Assembly (NCBI RefSeq): GCF_927798095.1
Contig: NZ_CAKMMF010000014.1
Coordinates: 1 to 64,000 of the forward strand
Length of the DNA stretch: 64,000 nucleotides
Source of the DNA: Paenibacillus plantiphilus
GTDB lineage: Bacteria; Bacillota; Bacilli; Paenibacillales; Paenibacillaceae
Reading direction: 5' to 3'
The notes under the pieces were generated by a model. It did not search any database and had not been told where the DNA came from. It was given only the letters and a program-made list of their open reading frames with translations. Made by a program: the position numbers and the translations under genes. Positions 26,216 to 35,093 of this stretch are shown one piece after another. Within the stretch, counting starts at the first letter, position 1. Every line of letters starts with the position of its first letter.

Positions 26216-28309
26216 CTAGAGTCCCCCCGTTACACCGGCCAAGTCGCCTAGCTGCTGAATCGCCATATAACCGAATGGAACCATCAGGTACAACGCAAAG
26301 GTCGCTTGAAGCGGCAGAAAGCCGATCATTTTGCCAATTGAAATCTTCCTGTTGATCATGCCTTCATACTGCAGCTTCCGTTGTTCCAGATCGAAGGACC
26401 GCTCTTTCTCAATATCATCGAACGCCTTCTTGATCGGTATCAGCTCTGCCGCAACCTGAAGCCGGTCAATTATCCTCTCCAATGCAATAAACTTGACCTC
26501 TTCCTTCAGACGCTCCAGCGCAGTCCATGGCCCCGCCTCATAATCAATCAGACATCGCAGCAGTTGGGGCTCGAAAATATGACTGTATCGATGCATCCAA
26601 TCCAGAATTTCAATGACACTGATACGCGGAAGTCCTGATAGTATCGATACAACGGCCGTGAAGCCGTCCGCTTCATTCTGCATCTCCCACTTGCGCATAC
26701 TTCTGCGGAAGAACAGCATCAAATTCGGAATCGAGAATGCGATATAGAAAGCAGCCAGAGCAACAAGCAGCTCATGCCAACGGTACGTCTCGCTCCGGTA
26801 CGTTTCCACCTGCTCCACCAGTTCCTCAACAAACTTGTCCGTTTCATATCCGAGCGGCAGGAAGGGTTTCCCCTGTGCGAGCTCCTTCATGAATGGCAGA
26901 ACTTCTGCATCGGACAGCTCCAGCCTTAGCGCTTCCTGCACTGCCTGTCCTTCGAATTCCGTTCGCTGTGCTTCGTGATAATCTGCCGTTGTTACTGGCT
27001 CCGCGCTCGCAGCCAATTGAGGCGGATAAATGATGCGATCACGCGCTGCATCATGCATATAGAATTGAATGGTCATTATGAGCAGAAAGGCGCAGATGGC
27101 AAGCAGCCATTTGTTTACATACAGCTCCTTTACAGAAATCGGTACATTCGCATCTTTAATCTGACTCCATGTTCGAAAATATTTGGCCGTATAATCTGGA
27201 GGCGACAATCGATCAGCCCATCTATTGAACACTGGGATGCGAAGCATCCTTCGAACAATACCTCTCTCGCTTGCCGCCCTGCCCCTTGCGCCATCAAGCC
27301 CGCGGACAAGGCGCAAACCGGCGAAGCCCGCTCCCATCAAGGCATACAGAATGAAGAGGGAGTACATTCCCCATCTTGACGCATAATAATCACCCATCAC
27401 GGGGAAGCTGCTCTCTCCCCAATTGCGAAGCGGCTCAATGAAGAAGAGCGGGCTGAAGGCTACGAATACGATCCCGGCCAGTTGAGCATCGAGCCGCTCT
27501 CTCCGTAGAATATCCATTCGGATTTCCTCATTAATCTTGGACAGAGCATTGAGATAGAGGGACCGCTCTCCCCCCGCAGAATCACCCTTCTGCCATGCGC
27601 CATCCCCATTCTCCAGAATCAAGTGACTAATTCCAGCCAACAGCTTCGTGTAGCGGTTCGGCGCTTCGTCGTAATATTTGCGCAGCTCCTCTTCCGGGTC
27701 TACTGATGCCAGCACTTCCGCCAGCTTTCTCGCATGGGCGGCGATGAGCGGGCTTGTCCGCTCTGAAGCACGTTCCAAGGATTCGATAACCATATGCGTC
27801 TGATGATATTCATGACGAAGATCCAGCAGCAGGCCGGATAAGCCATACAGCAGCTTCTTCTCTCTGCGGCCAATAAGCAAATCAGCTATAACCGTTCCCA
27901 TATAGACAGCTGCCAGAATGATTCCTATACGAATCATCCAAGAAGAGGTGAACAGCAAGGCCATGAGCCAGATGCCAATAATTATCGAACAGATGGTCAT
28001 TGTCATGGAGGCCGATTGAGCGCGAACCAGGTTCTCATTATCCGCATACAGCGTCATGAGCCGATTGCGTATTCCCGCGAGTAAATTCTGAATAATCGGA
28101 ATTTTCCTCATAAGAGGATATAATTGCTCCGCAAGCAGATTCCACGACCGATTCTTGCGCTGTTTTGGCAGCAGCCGCTTCAGCTTCTGCAGCTCCTTGT
28201 AGGCAACAGGATCAATTCGTGATTGAACGATGAGCAGCATGACGACAAACAGTGCCAATATCAATACAAGAAAGACAATGACCGCCAGCAAAATATACAA
28301 CGGATTCAT
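26216..28309 (-). CDS. fused TadB/TadC-like inner-membrane platform protein
   Basis: The roughly 697-residue polytopic membrane protein has an N-terminal anchor (YILLAVIVFLVLILALFVVM). It then has two repeats of the type II secretion F-domain layout: a cytoplasmic helical segment between membrane pairs around residues 110-150 and 270-330, and again 380-410, 520-545 and near the end. LLLDLRHEYHQTHMVIESLE and SILSGLPRISVIEILDWM are the paired helical cytoplasmic motifs. TadB and TadC are normally two proteins of about 300 residues; here the length and internal duplication suggest one fused platform. GGGGGGATG precedes the ATG at 28309, which overlaps the ATPase gene's stop. Its role would be to link the CpaF-like motor to fibre assembly. 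Confidence 0.7.
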   Translation of the reverse strand: MNPLYILLAVIVFLVLILALFVVMLLIVQSRIDPVAYKELQKLKRLLPKQRKNRSWNLLAEQLYPLMRKIPIIQNLLAGIRNRLMTLYADNENLVRAQSASMTMTICSIIIGIWLMALLFTSSWMIRIGIILAAVYMGTVIADLLIGRREKKLLYGLSGLLLDLRHEYHQTHMVIESLERASERTSPLIAAHARKLAEVLASVDPEEELRKYYDEAPNRYTKLLAGISHLILENGDGAWQKGDSAGGERSLYLNALSKINEEIRMDILRRERLDAQLAGIVFVAFSPLFFIEPLRNWGESSFPVMGDYYASRWGMYSLFILYALMGAGFAGLRLVRGLDGARGRAASERGIVRRMLRIPVFNRWADRLSPPDYTAKYFRTWSQIKDANVPISVKELYVNKWLLAICAFLLIMTIQFYMHDAARDRIIYPPQLAASAEPVTTADYHEAQRTEFEGQAVQEALRLELSDAEVLPFMKELAQGKPFLPLGYETDKFVEELVEQVETYRSETYRWHELLVALAAFYIAFSIPNLMLFFRRSMRKWEMQNEADGFTAVVSILSGLPRISVIEILDWMHRYSHIFEPQLLRCLIDYEAGPWTALERLKEEVKFIALERIIDRLQVAAELIPIKKAFDDIEKERSFDLEQRKLQYEGMINRKISIGKMIGFLPLQATFALYLMVPFGYMAIQQLGDLAGVTGGL

Positions 28310-30159
28310 GAGGCATCCCCCCAATGTGCGCGCAGAAAATCTTGAAATGCTGCCGTATCTTCGGCATTCATATGGAGGAGCATCTCTTTCACATTTCGAT
28401 CCGATAGCTTAGCTGCCGTTACATATTTCCCGTCGCGCCACTCAATCACGTTGTTGTATTCGAAAGTTTTGCGGTCCGTTGAACGTTGGAAGTATTCCGT
28501 CATCGTATCCATGAATGCATCCAGCTTCGTGCTCATGTCCGATACACGTTTGTACTCACGGGGATATTCAGAGGTGTCATCGACTGGAACGCATTCTGTA
28601 ATCCGTTCAATATACCGCCTGCCTCGCTCATCTTTTACCAGATGCACATTGAAGGTAATAACATCCACAACCTGCTTCTCGGCAATTTTTTCATTCGTGA
28701 ACACGCCAGTCGCGAGCAGGCTGTTGCGCAGCGCATAGATCAGATTCGGGAATGTCTTGGCATGGTGAGTGAACAGGGTGAACAGGGAGGCCACTTGTGC
28801 CATCTGAATCATCCAGCTCGCAATCGGATGTGTCGCCACCTCGCCCAGAATATTAACCGAGCCATCCGTCTTCTTCTGCGTATCAAGCCCATCCTGCCCG
28901 CTGACCGTTGGCGTTTCGCGGAAAGACAGGATATTGCGGTCCGGATAAATTTTACGAAGCCTCAGCTCGAAGGCCATCTCTTGAATACGGAGATTCAGGG
29001 TGGGATAAATATGCTTAACAATCGCCATTAGAATCGTAGTTTTCCCGGTACCCTGCTGTCCCGTGACGCCCGTGACGCGGGCTCCCTTGACGAGATACTT
29101 AAGCATGCCGATCGCAAGCTCCGCGTTCTCATCCCTGATTAGCTCCTCAAGCTCCGCCTTGCGAATATCGAACTTGCGGACGAAGAATGCCCACGACTCC
29201 GACATCTTGGGCCGAACAACGACAACACGGCTTCCATCGGCCATATCATTAACCATGTAACCGTTCGATTCATTCAGCTGTCCAGGACTTCCGAAAGTAT
29301 AGATGTTCTGGCATACCCGCTTCAGTTCCAGGTCGCTGCCGAAGCTGAGGAAGGACAAGTGAACCGATTTGCCCTTGTAGAATATCCATACTGCATCATG
29401 CGCTTTCGGCACTTCCCCAAGTCCATCAGTATATCCCGCGACGTCGAGAGACTGCGCGACATCCGGCGGAAGACCGCTCGTCCCACCATTAACTCCATCA
29501 ATATTCTGGTCTCTCAGCTCATCAATCACGCCAAGTCCCTTGTAGGATTGATAGACTCTCTGCACAATCACATCCAGCTTGTCCGATAGTGTGAGGGTCA
29601 AGTTCTCTGCTTCATACATGCTCCGGATTTCATCTGCCGTAATTTTGTAGCCTTTGGACCCATCCGAGAATGTCTTCAGCTCATCAAGCTTGTATCTCGC
29701 CATCAGCTCATTGAAGGCATCATACTTATGACGCTTCTGATAGTGCTGCAGCATAATTTCGAATTGGTCCTGCGCCGTCAGACGATCCGGCTTATCAAAG
29801 GGAATAACACCCCCAATATTCTGATCATGCAGACCATAGGCCTTCTCCAGCAAATCCTTCATGTACGCTTTGACATATTTCTTCGCGGACGTATCGCCGT
29901 GCATACAGCTGCGCAGTGCCTTTCTTAATTCATGGCGTCTGGCATTGCGCCGATTATATTCCTCTTCACTCAAATTGCCATCATTCAATTGGGTTGAGAT
30001 CAATTCCTGAAGCGCTAATCGGATAAATTGTTGAATACTATCGAGATCATACCGATTCTCATCCGCGTCCCCTGCCTTCGACCGCTTCGTAAGCAGCACA
30101 CGAATGAGAAGCATTAGAATCCCTGCAGTAATGAGAATAAGCAAGATCGTATTCATCAT
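28306..30159 (-). CDS. CpaF/VirB11-like secretion ATPase with N-terminal membrane anchor
   Basis: The 617-residue protein is a type II/IV secretion hexameric ATPase. Walker A is GQQGTGKTT (about residue 368). The Walker B-like NILGEVAT follows about 80 residues later, and the His box FTHHAKT after that. CpaF homologues usually lack a membrane segment, but this one begins with a clear hydrophobic stretch (TILLILITAGILMLLI), so it may be tethered. The N-terminal 300 residues form a helical domain like CpaF/TadA N-domains. The ATG overlaps the preceding gene's stop. It powers assembly or secretion by the operon's machine. Confidence 0.8.
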   Translation of the reverse strand: MMNTILLILITAGILMLLIRVLLTKRSKAGDADENRYDLDSIQQFIRLALQELISTQLNDGNLSEEEYNRRNARRHELRKALRSCMHGDTSAKKYVKAYMKDLLEKAYGLHDQNIGGVIPFDKPDRLTAQDQFEIMLQHYQKRHKYDAFNELMARYKLDELKTFSDGSKGYKITADEIRSMYEAENLTLTLSDKLDVIVQRVYQSYKGLGVIDELRDQNIDGVNGGTSGLPPDVAQSLDVAGYTDGLGEVPKAHDAVWIFYKGKSVHLSFLSFGSDLELKRVCQNIYTFGSPGQLNESNGYMVNDMADGSRVVVVRPKMSESWAFFVRKFDIRKAELEELIRDENAELAIGMLKYLVKGARVTGVTGQQGTGKTTILMAIVKHIYPTLNLRIQEMAFELRLRKIYPDRNILSFRETPTVSGQDGLDTQKKTDGSVNILGEVATHPIASWMIQMAQVASLFTLFTHHAKTFPNLIYALRNSLLATGVFTNEKIAEKQVVDVITFNVHLVKDERGRRYIERITECVPVDDTSEYPREYKRVSDMSTKLDAFMDTMTEYFQRSTDRKTFEYNNVIEWRDGKYVTAAKLSDRNVKEMLLHMNAEDTAAFQDFLRAHWGDAS

Positions 30160-30989
30160 TGTGCTTCGAGATCCACCTCCTCAAGTGGAGCTAGATCAAG
30201 CAGCTCCAACACCTTCCTGCCTGCTTGCCGTACCCCCGCAATGAACGAGACGTTCCCGTCATATTCCAGCAGCCTTTTTCTCACAGCCATAGCACGGAGG
30301 ATATAGTCGAGAATATTCCCATCATTCATGGCATCCATATAACGCACGCTTCTCGGTACAGCAACAATCTCTTTGCTCGTAATTCTGTAGTTCTTCATTA
30401 TCCGATTCAGCGTTAGTCTAGAGACAGGCTCATAAGAGCCTACACAGAACAAACGCTTTCCTTTTCCGGGATTAGCTATTCTTGCGACCGATGCAAAATA
30501 CTTATCGAGTAAGGCTTCACTCTGGTTCAAGGTGACAACAACCAAATCTGCTTGCTTAAGTACTTGCTCTGTTACCGCATTCCCATAGCCAGCACCCAGA
30601 TCAAAGAACAGAATATCGTAATAACGCAATGCTGCATGGATGATTCGCGGGAGGGCACGGGTGAAGGGCTCGCCTTCTCCTGACTGCGCTCCCGCTATCA
30701 AATCCAGCCGTTCCTTCAGAATCGATTCCGTGTGATCCCGGAGAGTGATTGGGGTAAGCAGATCACACTCGGCCAATCTCAATATCGCATCCAGCCCGCC
30801 CGATGTCCCTCGCATCCCTGTACCGAAACGAAGCTTGGAGAATGATTTCTCCATTACCGTCTCACCTTGTTGATTATGTGTAATCGCGATTTTGAGCGGA
30901 TAATCCAATGCCAGCATCGCTGCAACCGCTATCATACTGCTTGATGTGCAAGTTTGGCCGGGTGCAGGACCCCAGAAGGCCACCAGCAT
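30156..30989 (-). CDS. CpaE/ParA-like protein with a P-loop lacking lysine
   Basis: The roughly 277-residue product has ParA/MinD (SIMIBI) layout: a first strand and P-loop position WGPAPGQTCTSSSMIAVA, then LKIAITHNQ, a later DILFFDLGAGYGN (Walker B/switch region) and LVVVTLNQSEALLDKYF. The deviant Walker A KGGxGKT is replaced by GPAPGQTCTSS, without either signature lysine. In Tad systems CpaE localises the apparatus. This copy may bind nucleotide poorly or be a scaffold. The ATG at 30989 has AGGGGGG about 7 nt upstream and overlaps the preceding gene. Confidence 0.7.
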   Translation of the reverse strand: MLVAFWGPAPGQTCTSSSMIAVAAMLALDYPLKIAITHNQQGETVMEKSFSKLRFGTGMRGTSGGLDAILRLAECDLLTPITLRDHTESILKERLDLIAGAQSGEGEPFTRALPRIIHAALRYYDILFFDLGAGYGNAVTEQVLKQADLVVVTLNQSEALLDKYFASVARIANPGKGKRLFCVGSYEPVSRLTLNRIMKNYRITSKEIVAVPRSVRYMDAMNDGNILDYILRAMAVRKRLLEYDGNVSFIAGVRQAGRKVLELLDLAPLEEVDLEAQ

Positions 30990-30990
30990 G

Positions 30991-31569
30991 TCAAGCCCCC
31001 CTTTTCTTCGCATACATCCACAGCTTCTTTAGCTCATTCTCCGAAATATCAGCCACATCCTGAACCAGATCCCCGATCGTTTGAGCGAAATCCTTCTCTA
31101 TTCTTCGAAGCCCTACCCGACCATCGAACACCCAGTTAATGCGTCTCCACGGATAATCGTAATAGCTATACCACCGCTTAACAGGAAGAAGCGAGCGGAT
31201 ATATTTAGGACTGATCGCACAATCCGACTCCAATACGATTAATCCGTCTACCTGATGCTTGCGGATAATCTCTCCGGCCATATCCAATGAAGACCGATCA
31301 TAGGTCGTTACGGCAAAGAGCTTATCCATCTTAATTTCTGGAAGAGCAAGTGAATGCCAATCATACAGCACATATTGCTCCGATCCGACTGCGTCTTGAT
31401 CGGCTCTAATTGCAATTCCCGATACCTCTTCCTGAAAATAACGATAGTGCCGCTGAACATCCGATATAACAGCTGCGGAAGACTCTCCTTGGTGCGCCTG
31501 CAGCAGCAATGCTGTTGCAAGCATCAAATCTACCTTCTCGCAATCCCCCACAAACACCATATTGGTCAT
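30991..31569 (-). CDS. unassigned cytoplasmic protein in CpaE-adjacent position
   Basis: The 192-residue soluble protein starts at an ATG with GGAGGGTGA upstream, 3 nt after the SAF-protein gene. It shows alternating strands and helices (MVFVGDCEKVDLMLATALLL; KLFAVTTYDRSSLDMAGEII; VDGLIVLESDCAISPKYI), compatible with a receiver- or Rossmann-like alpha/beta fold. CpaE proteins often carry an N-terminal receiver-like domain fused to the ParA domain, so this gene may represent that domain as a separate protein. I see no phosphorylation-site pattern. The assignment is an inference from order and fold-like pattern only. Confidence 0.5.
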   Translation of the reverse strand: MTNMVFVGDCEKVDLMLATALLLQAHQGESSAAVISDVQRHYRYFQEEVSGIAIRADQDAVGSEQYVLYDWHSLALPEIKMDKLFAVTTYDRSSLDMAGEIIRKHQVDGLIVLESDCAISPKYIRSLLPVKRWYSYYDYPWRRINWVFDGRVGLRRIEKDFAQTIGDLVQDVADISENELKKLWMYAKKRGA

Positions 31570-31572
31570 TCG

Positions 31573-32595
31573 TCACCCTCCTAACAAGCCGGTATCACCG
31601 GAAGATGCATGATCCTCCGTCACTTGCTGTTCCGAATTCGCCTGAGCTTGCTGCGGCTGCGGTGATGGTGCTGCCGCCGTTTGCTCCGGGGGGGCCGGAG
31701 CTGGCATAGCTCCTTGGGTTCCCATTCGTTTGGATACGGCGCCACCATCTGGGGCGTTCACGCCGATGCGCTGCTTATGATCGTCAGGAATTATTTTCAG
31801 CCTGGCATCCAGCCCTTTGCGAATTTCCTCGAAGAGCAGTAGTTTGGCCCGATTCACAATATTCGGATTCGTACGCAGCACCCTCATCACATCAATATTG
31901 GGACTATAGGTTACAATCGCCCCAGGCTGCATTTCGGGTTCAACATACTGAATGGCGTACAGCTCGGCTTTATTCGTGTAAGCATCCACGAGCGAGGACT
32001 GCAGAAGCTGCCGCTCTGCCTCATTCACAGTAAAGTAAGAAATTTGGTTGAAGGCATCCACATCATCCAGCCTCTTCTTGGATAGAACTACATAATCCTC
32101 GCCATTGGGAAACACGATTCGGATATCCACAATATCCATCGCGTTCACTCGCAGGGGCAGCCTGATATATTGAGACTCTTCCTTGCGAAGACTTGGATCT
32201 AATTCCCCTTCTGCATAGACCATCTCATTCGTAATCGATGTGCCTCTAAGCGCTCCGATCTTGATCACCTTACCGACGACATCCTCCGCATTCGTTATAA
32301 CATTGCCGGGTGCAAAAAAGTCTGGCAGCGCAATTCGTTCAACATCCGCCTGCCCAATTCTCTGTCCCGCTTTCTTATCGGTCGCAAGCACATAACCAAG
32401 CTTCGACTTCGCCTCATATGCGCTTAAGCTCGCATCCTTGGCCGCTATTAGCTGCTCATAATTCAATCGTTCATTCTCTATCTGTGCGTCATAATAGAAC
32501 ATAGCTGCAAACCAGACACCTACTGCAACAAGCAGTACGGCCCCGCCGCCTATTGTGGTAAACAGCATTGTTCTTTTTGTCGATCTGCCTCGCAC
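31573..32595 (-). CDS. CpaB/RcpC-like SAF-domain protein, first gene of the Tad-like operon
   Basis: The 340-residue protein has an N-terminal anchor (MLFTTIGGGAVLLVAVGVWF). A SAF-type domain follows near residues 68-130, with GYVLATDKKAGQRIGQADVE, ALPDFFAPGNVITNAEDVVG and KIGALRGTSITNEMV, as in CpaB/RcpC and FlgA-type proteins. A second beta domain, then a Pro/Gln-rich tail (APAPPEQTAAAPSPQPQQA) end it. The start is a GTG with AAAGGGGTG about 9 nt upstream. It heads a run of twelve genes with overlaps or short gaps. In Gram-negative Tad systems CpaB helps the outer secretin; in this Gram-positive it may guide the fibre through the wall. Confidence 0.75.
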   Translation of the reverse strand: MRGRSTKRTMLFTTIGGGAVLLVAVGVWFAAMFYYDAQIENERLNYEQLIAAKDASLSAYEAKSKLGYVLATDKKAGQRIGQADVERIALPDFFAPGNVITNAEDVVGKVIKIGALRGTSITNEMVYAEGELDPSLRKEESQYIRLPLRVNAMDIVDIRIVFPNGEDYVVLSKKRLDDVDAFNQISYFTVNEAERQLLQSSLVDAYTNKAELYAIQYVEPEMQPGAIVTYSPNIDVMRVLRTNPNIVNRAKLLLFEEIRKGLDARLKIIPDDHKQRIGVNAPDGGAVSKRMGTQGAMPAPAPPEQTAAAPSPQPQQAQANSEQQVTEDHASSGDTGLLGG

Positions 32596-33083
32596 GAATG
32601 ACTACACCCCTTTGTGATGTTTTTTAACAAAATAACTCATTCTGTGATGAAGAGCGGTTCGTTCGAACCGATTATTCTGCTGAATATTGTTTGAATGGAC
32701 TTCCCTAGATATCCTAATGGTTAAATATAGCAATTGTACATAGTTCTACCGTCATTGTGAGTCACACCCCAAATAAGGCGTTTTCAGACGCTTAGTCATT
32801 TACACCCACCCTCTCCTCACAATTATTTTGTTATTTTTTGTAGGTTCATGTCTTCTGGAATAGAAAATCATGATTACATGACAAAAAAACGCAAGTCGCG
32901 CCTATATCAAAAGAACTGGGACTTACCTTTAAAACGCTCCGTCTTTATGCAATTTTTAACAAAAAATAAAGACGTACCTGGAGCGGTCGTCGGCAACGAC
33001 CATTGATTCCAGTACGTCAATAGATGAATTACAGTAATATATGCGCATGCAAGCGGTTCAGAATTAACAGTTCCGTCGCGCTC
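32596..33083. repeat. intergenic region with duplicated segment (copy A)
   Basis: No gene is seen. The operon promoter should lie in 32596-32720. Two blocks recur near 35.5-35.85 kb: atcctaatggttaaatatag at 32711 (copy at 35539), and a block of about 160 nt at 32861-33024 (copy at 35688-35847) that includes a terminator. The order of the two blocks is the same in both copies. Confidence 0.7.
32971..33018 (-). terminator. terminator copy A, after the lipoprotein pair
   Basis: GACGTACCTGGA and TCCAGTACGTC form the outer stem, with an inner GGTCGT/ACGACC stem. The minus strand continues TCTTTATTTTTTG. It ends leftward transcription through the lipoprotein genes. Confidence 0.7.
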
Positions 33084-33195
33084 TTAACTGGAAGACTTCC
33101 AGTATTGCGCCAGAATGCTAGACACCTCTTGTGGCTTACTCGCAATCGCTTGCTCCCAGCTCGATCCGGAGCTTGCAGTGAATGCAGCAGCTAGT
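33084..33195 (-). pseudogene. fragment of an unidentified coding sequence
   Basis: Codons from about 33195 read KLAAAFTASSGSSWEQAIAS, KPQEVSSILAQYWKSSS and a stop at 33084, with coding-like composition but no start or upstream continuation. A distant echo (EKPQDLLNIW) lies upstream of the second lipoprotein gene near 35.1 kb. It is probably the tail of a lost protein. I cannot name the family. Confidence 0.45.
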
Positions 33196-33286
33196 TTTGT
33201 TTATTGATATTAACAATTCATCCTATGACCTTTCCATAATCAGATTGAATGGGTTTAGTCTGATGCCATTTATTCCTCTCCTATTC

Positions 33287-34105
33287 TTACGGATTTACCG
33301 TATGCCAATATCGTTTCAAATCTTCCACTTCATTAATTTTGGAAGTATCCTCTGTACCCACAATATCAAGCACTTTAGTTGGAATTTGATCCTTTTCATT
33401 TTCATACAGCGCATATTTTATCATTGTTAATTTGTTACTCTTTTGTCTGTAGTGTTTAATTAACTCATATAGTCTCGCTAACAAGTCATCATCCGTTAGC
33501 CCCACATTCTGATCGAAAGACATTCGTAATATAATATTCATCTCAAATTGATTCGGATATTTCTCGACAATTTGCTCGAAAGTAGGATACTTCCCTCCTT
33601 CCTTTTGAGGTATAATCCGCATCTCTAATTCACGATCCAAGTTAAATCCTATTGGAGGTACTTTACGAATTTTATGCGACTCAGGAAATAATCGATCAAA
33701 TACCTGCTTGAAGTCATCATTAATCTCATCGTCCCAATACTTTGTAAGAAAAGTATCTCCTGTCGTATTCAAACTAATATTCTTATAAGCCAGAAACTTT
33801 ATTTTTTCATCCCCCTTAACATAAACATCCATAATATAATCGCTCGTATTGGGCTCATAATCGATCTTCTCCACAACAAACTCCTTGTTGTACTTGAAGT
33901 GCAAATACAATTCCATCTTCTTCTTGACCTTGGCCATTTCTTCTTTGTCCGTCGGAGAGGGCTTGGCTGCTTGTGATTCTTTTGTCCCTGACTGCTGCTT
34001 ATTCTGTGTGAATATAGTACAAGAGGTCGTTAGCAGAGTAATGACGATAAACAAGTATACGATTATTGAGTTTTTCCACTTCGTCTGAATAAAGCTCACC
34101 TCCAT
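33287..34105 (-). CDS. lipoprotein of unknown function, copy 1
   Basis: The roughly 267-272-residue protein has a lipoprotein signal: a basic start, hydrophobic NSIIVYLFIVITLL and lipobox LTTSC, then a Lys/Gln/Ser-rich linker (KQQSGTKESQAAKPSPTDKE) and a 210-residue soluble domain. It is closely similar to the next gene upstream (34188-35006) throughout, so the two are a tandem duplication. The start is ambiguous. An ATG at 34105 lies at the edge of a perfect GGAGGTGA, which would instead serve an ATT codon at 34090 and give a 24-residue signal peptide. The function is unknown; the domain has mixed charged helices (DDDLLARLYELIKHYRQ). Confidence 0.75.
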   Translation of the reverse strand: MEVSFIQTKWKNSIIVYLFIVITLLTTSCTIFTQNKQQSGTKESQAAKPSPTDKEEMAKVKKKMELYLHFKYNKEFVVEKIDYEPNTSDYIMDVYVKGDEKIKFLAYKNISLNTTGDTFLTKYWDDEINDDFKQVFDRLFPESHKIRKVPPIGFNLDRELEMRIIPQKEGGKYPTFEQIVEKYPNQFEMNIILRMSFDQNVGLTDDDLLARLYELIKHYRQKSNKLTMIKYALYENEKDQIPTKVLDIVGTEDTSKINEVEDLKRYWHTVNP

Positions 34106-34187
34106 TCAGCACGTTCTTTAATGAATTGCCTTTCATAGCACACTCGCAGAGTTTCATAATCAGTTGCCATCAATTCATCTCCTATTC

Positions 34188-35006
34188 TTATGGAGTGACG
34201 TTGTGCCAGTATAACTTTAAGTCATTCCATTTATTAATATTAGAAGTATCATCAAATCCCACTATATCAAGCACTTTAACTGGAATATCAGCATTACCGT
34301 CTTCGTAAAGCGCAAAATTTATCATTGTGATTTTATTGCTCTTTTGTTTATAATGCTTAATCAGTTCATATATCCTCATCAACAATTCATCATCCGTTAG
34401 CTCCACTTTCTGATCAAATGACATGCCTAAAAGAATATTCATTTCGAACTCTTCCGGATATTTCTCGACAATTTGCTGGAAAGTAGGATACTTTCCTCCT
34501 TCTTTCTGCGGTATAATCCTATGCTTTAATTTCTGATCCAAATTCATATGCACAGGAGGAACATCTCGAAGGTTGTAAGGCTCCGGAAATAATCGATCAA
34601 ATACCTGTTTGAAGTCAGCATAAATTTCATCATCCCAGTACTTGAAAAGAAAAGTATCTCCTGTCGTATTCAAACTAATATTCTTATAAGCCAGAAACTT
34701 TATTTTTTCATTCCCCTTAACATAGACATCCATAATATAATCGCTCGTATTCGGCTCATAATCGATCTTCTCCACAACAAACTCCTTGTTGTACTTGAAG
34801 TGCAAATACAATTCCATCTTCTTCTTGATCTTGGCCAGTTCTTCTTTGTCCGTCGGTGAGGGCTTGGCTGCTTGTGATTCTTTTGTCCCTGACTGCTGCT
34901 TATTCTGTGTGATTATAGTACAAGAGGCCGTTAGCAGGGTAATGACGATAAACAAGTATACGATTATTGAGTTTTTCCACTTCGTCTGAATAAAGTTCAC
35001 CTCCAT
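34188..35006 (-). CDS. lipoprotein of unknown function, copy 2
   Basis: This is the tandem paralogue of 33287-34105, nearly identical in the first 120 residues (lipobox LTASC; YKNISLNTTGDTFL; SDYIMDVYVKG) and more diverged later (PYNLRDVPPVHMNLDQ versus SHKIRKVPPIGFNLDR). As in copy 1, GGAGGTGA lies inside the first codons of the ATG-initiated frame, at good spacing for an ATT at 34991. The frame is open further upstream, but nothing supports that extension. The gap to copy 1 is 82 nt, so they are probably cotranscribed. The function is unknown. Confidence 0.75.
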   Translation of the reverse strand: MEVNFIQTKWKNSIIVYLFIVITLLTASCTIITQNKQQSGTKESQAAKPSPTDKEELAKIKKKMELYLHFKYNKEFVVEKIDYEPNTSDYIMDVYVKGNEKIKFLAYKNISLNTTGDTFLFKYWDDEIYADFKQVFDRLFPEPYNLRDVPPVHMNLDQKLKHRIIPQKEGGKYPTFQQIVEKYPEEFEMNILLGMSFDQKVELTDDELLMRIYELIKHYKQKSNKITMINFALYEDGNADIPVKVLDIVGFDDTSNINKWNDLKLYWHNVTP

Positions 35007-35093
35007 AACAACTTGGAACTTGCGACCATCTTCTCCTTTATTGGTTTTTTTGGGAGTAAATAGGAGAATGGAACCTTCCCAAATGTTCAGCAA

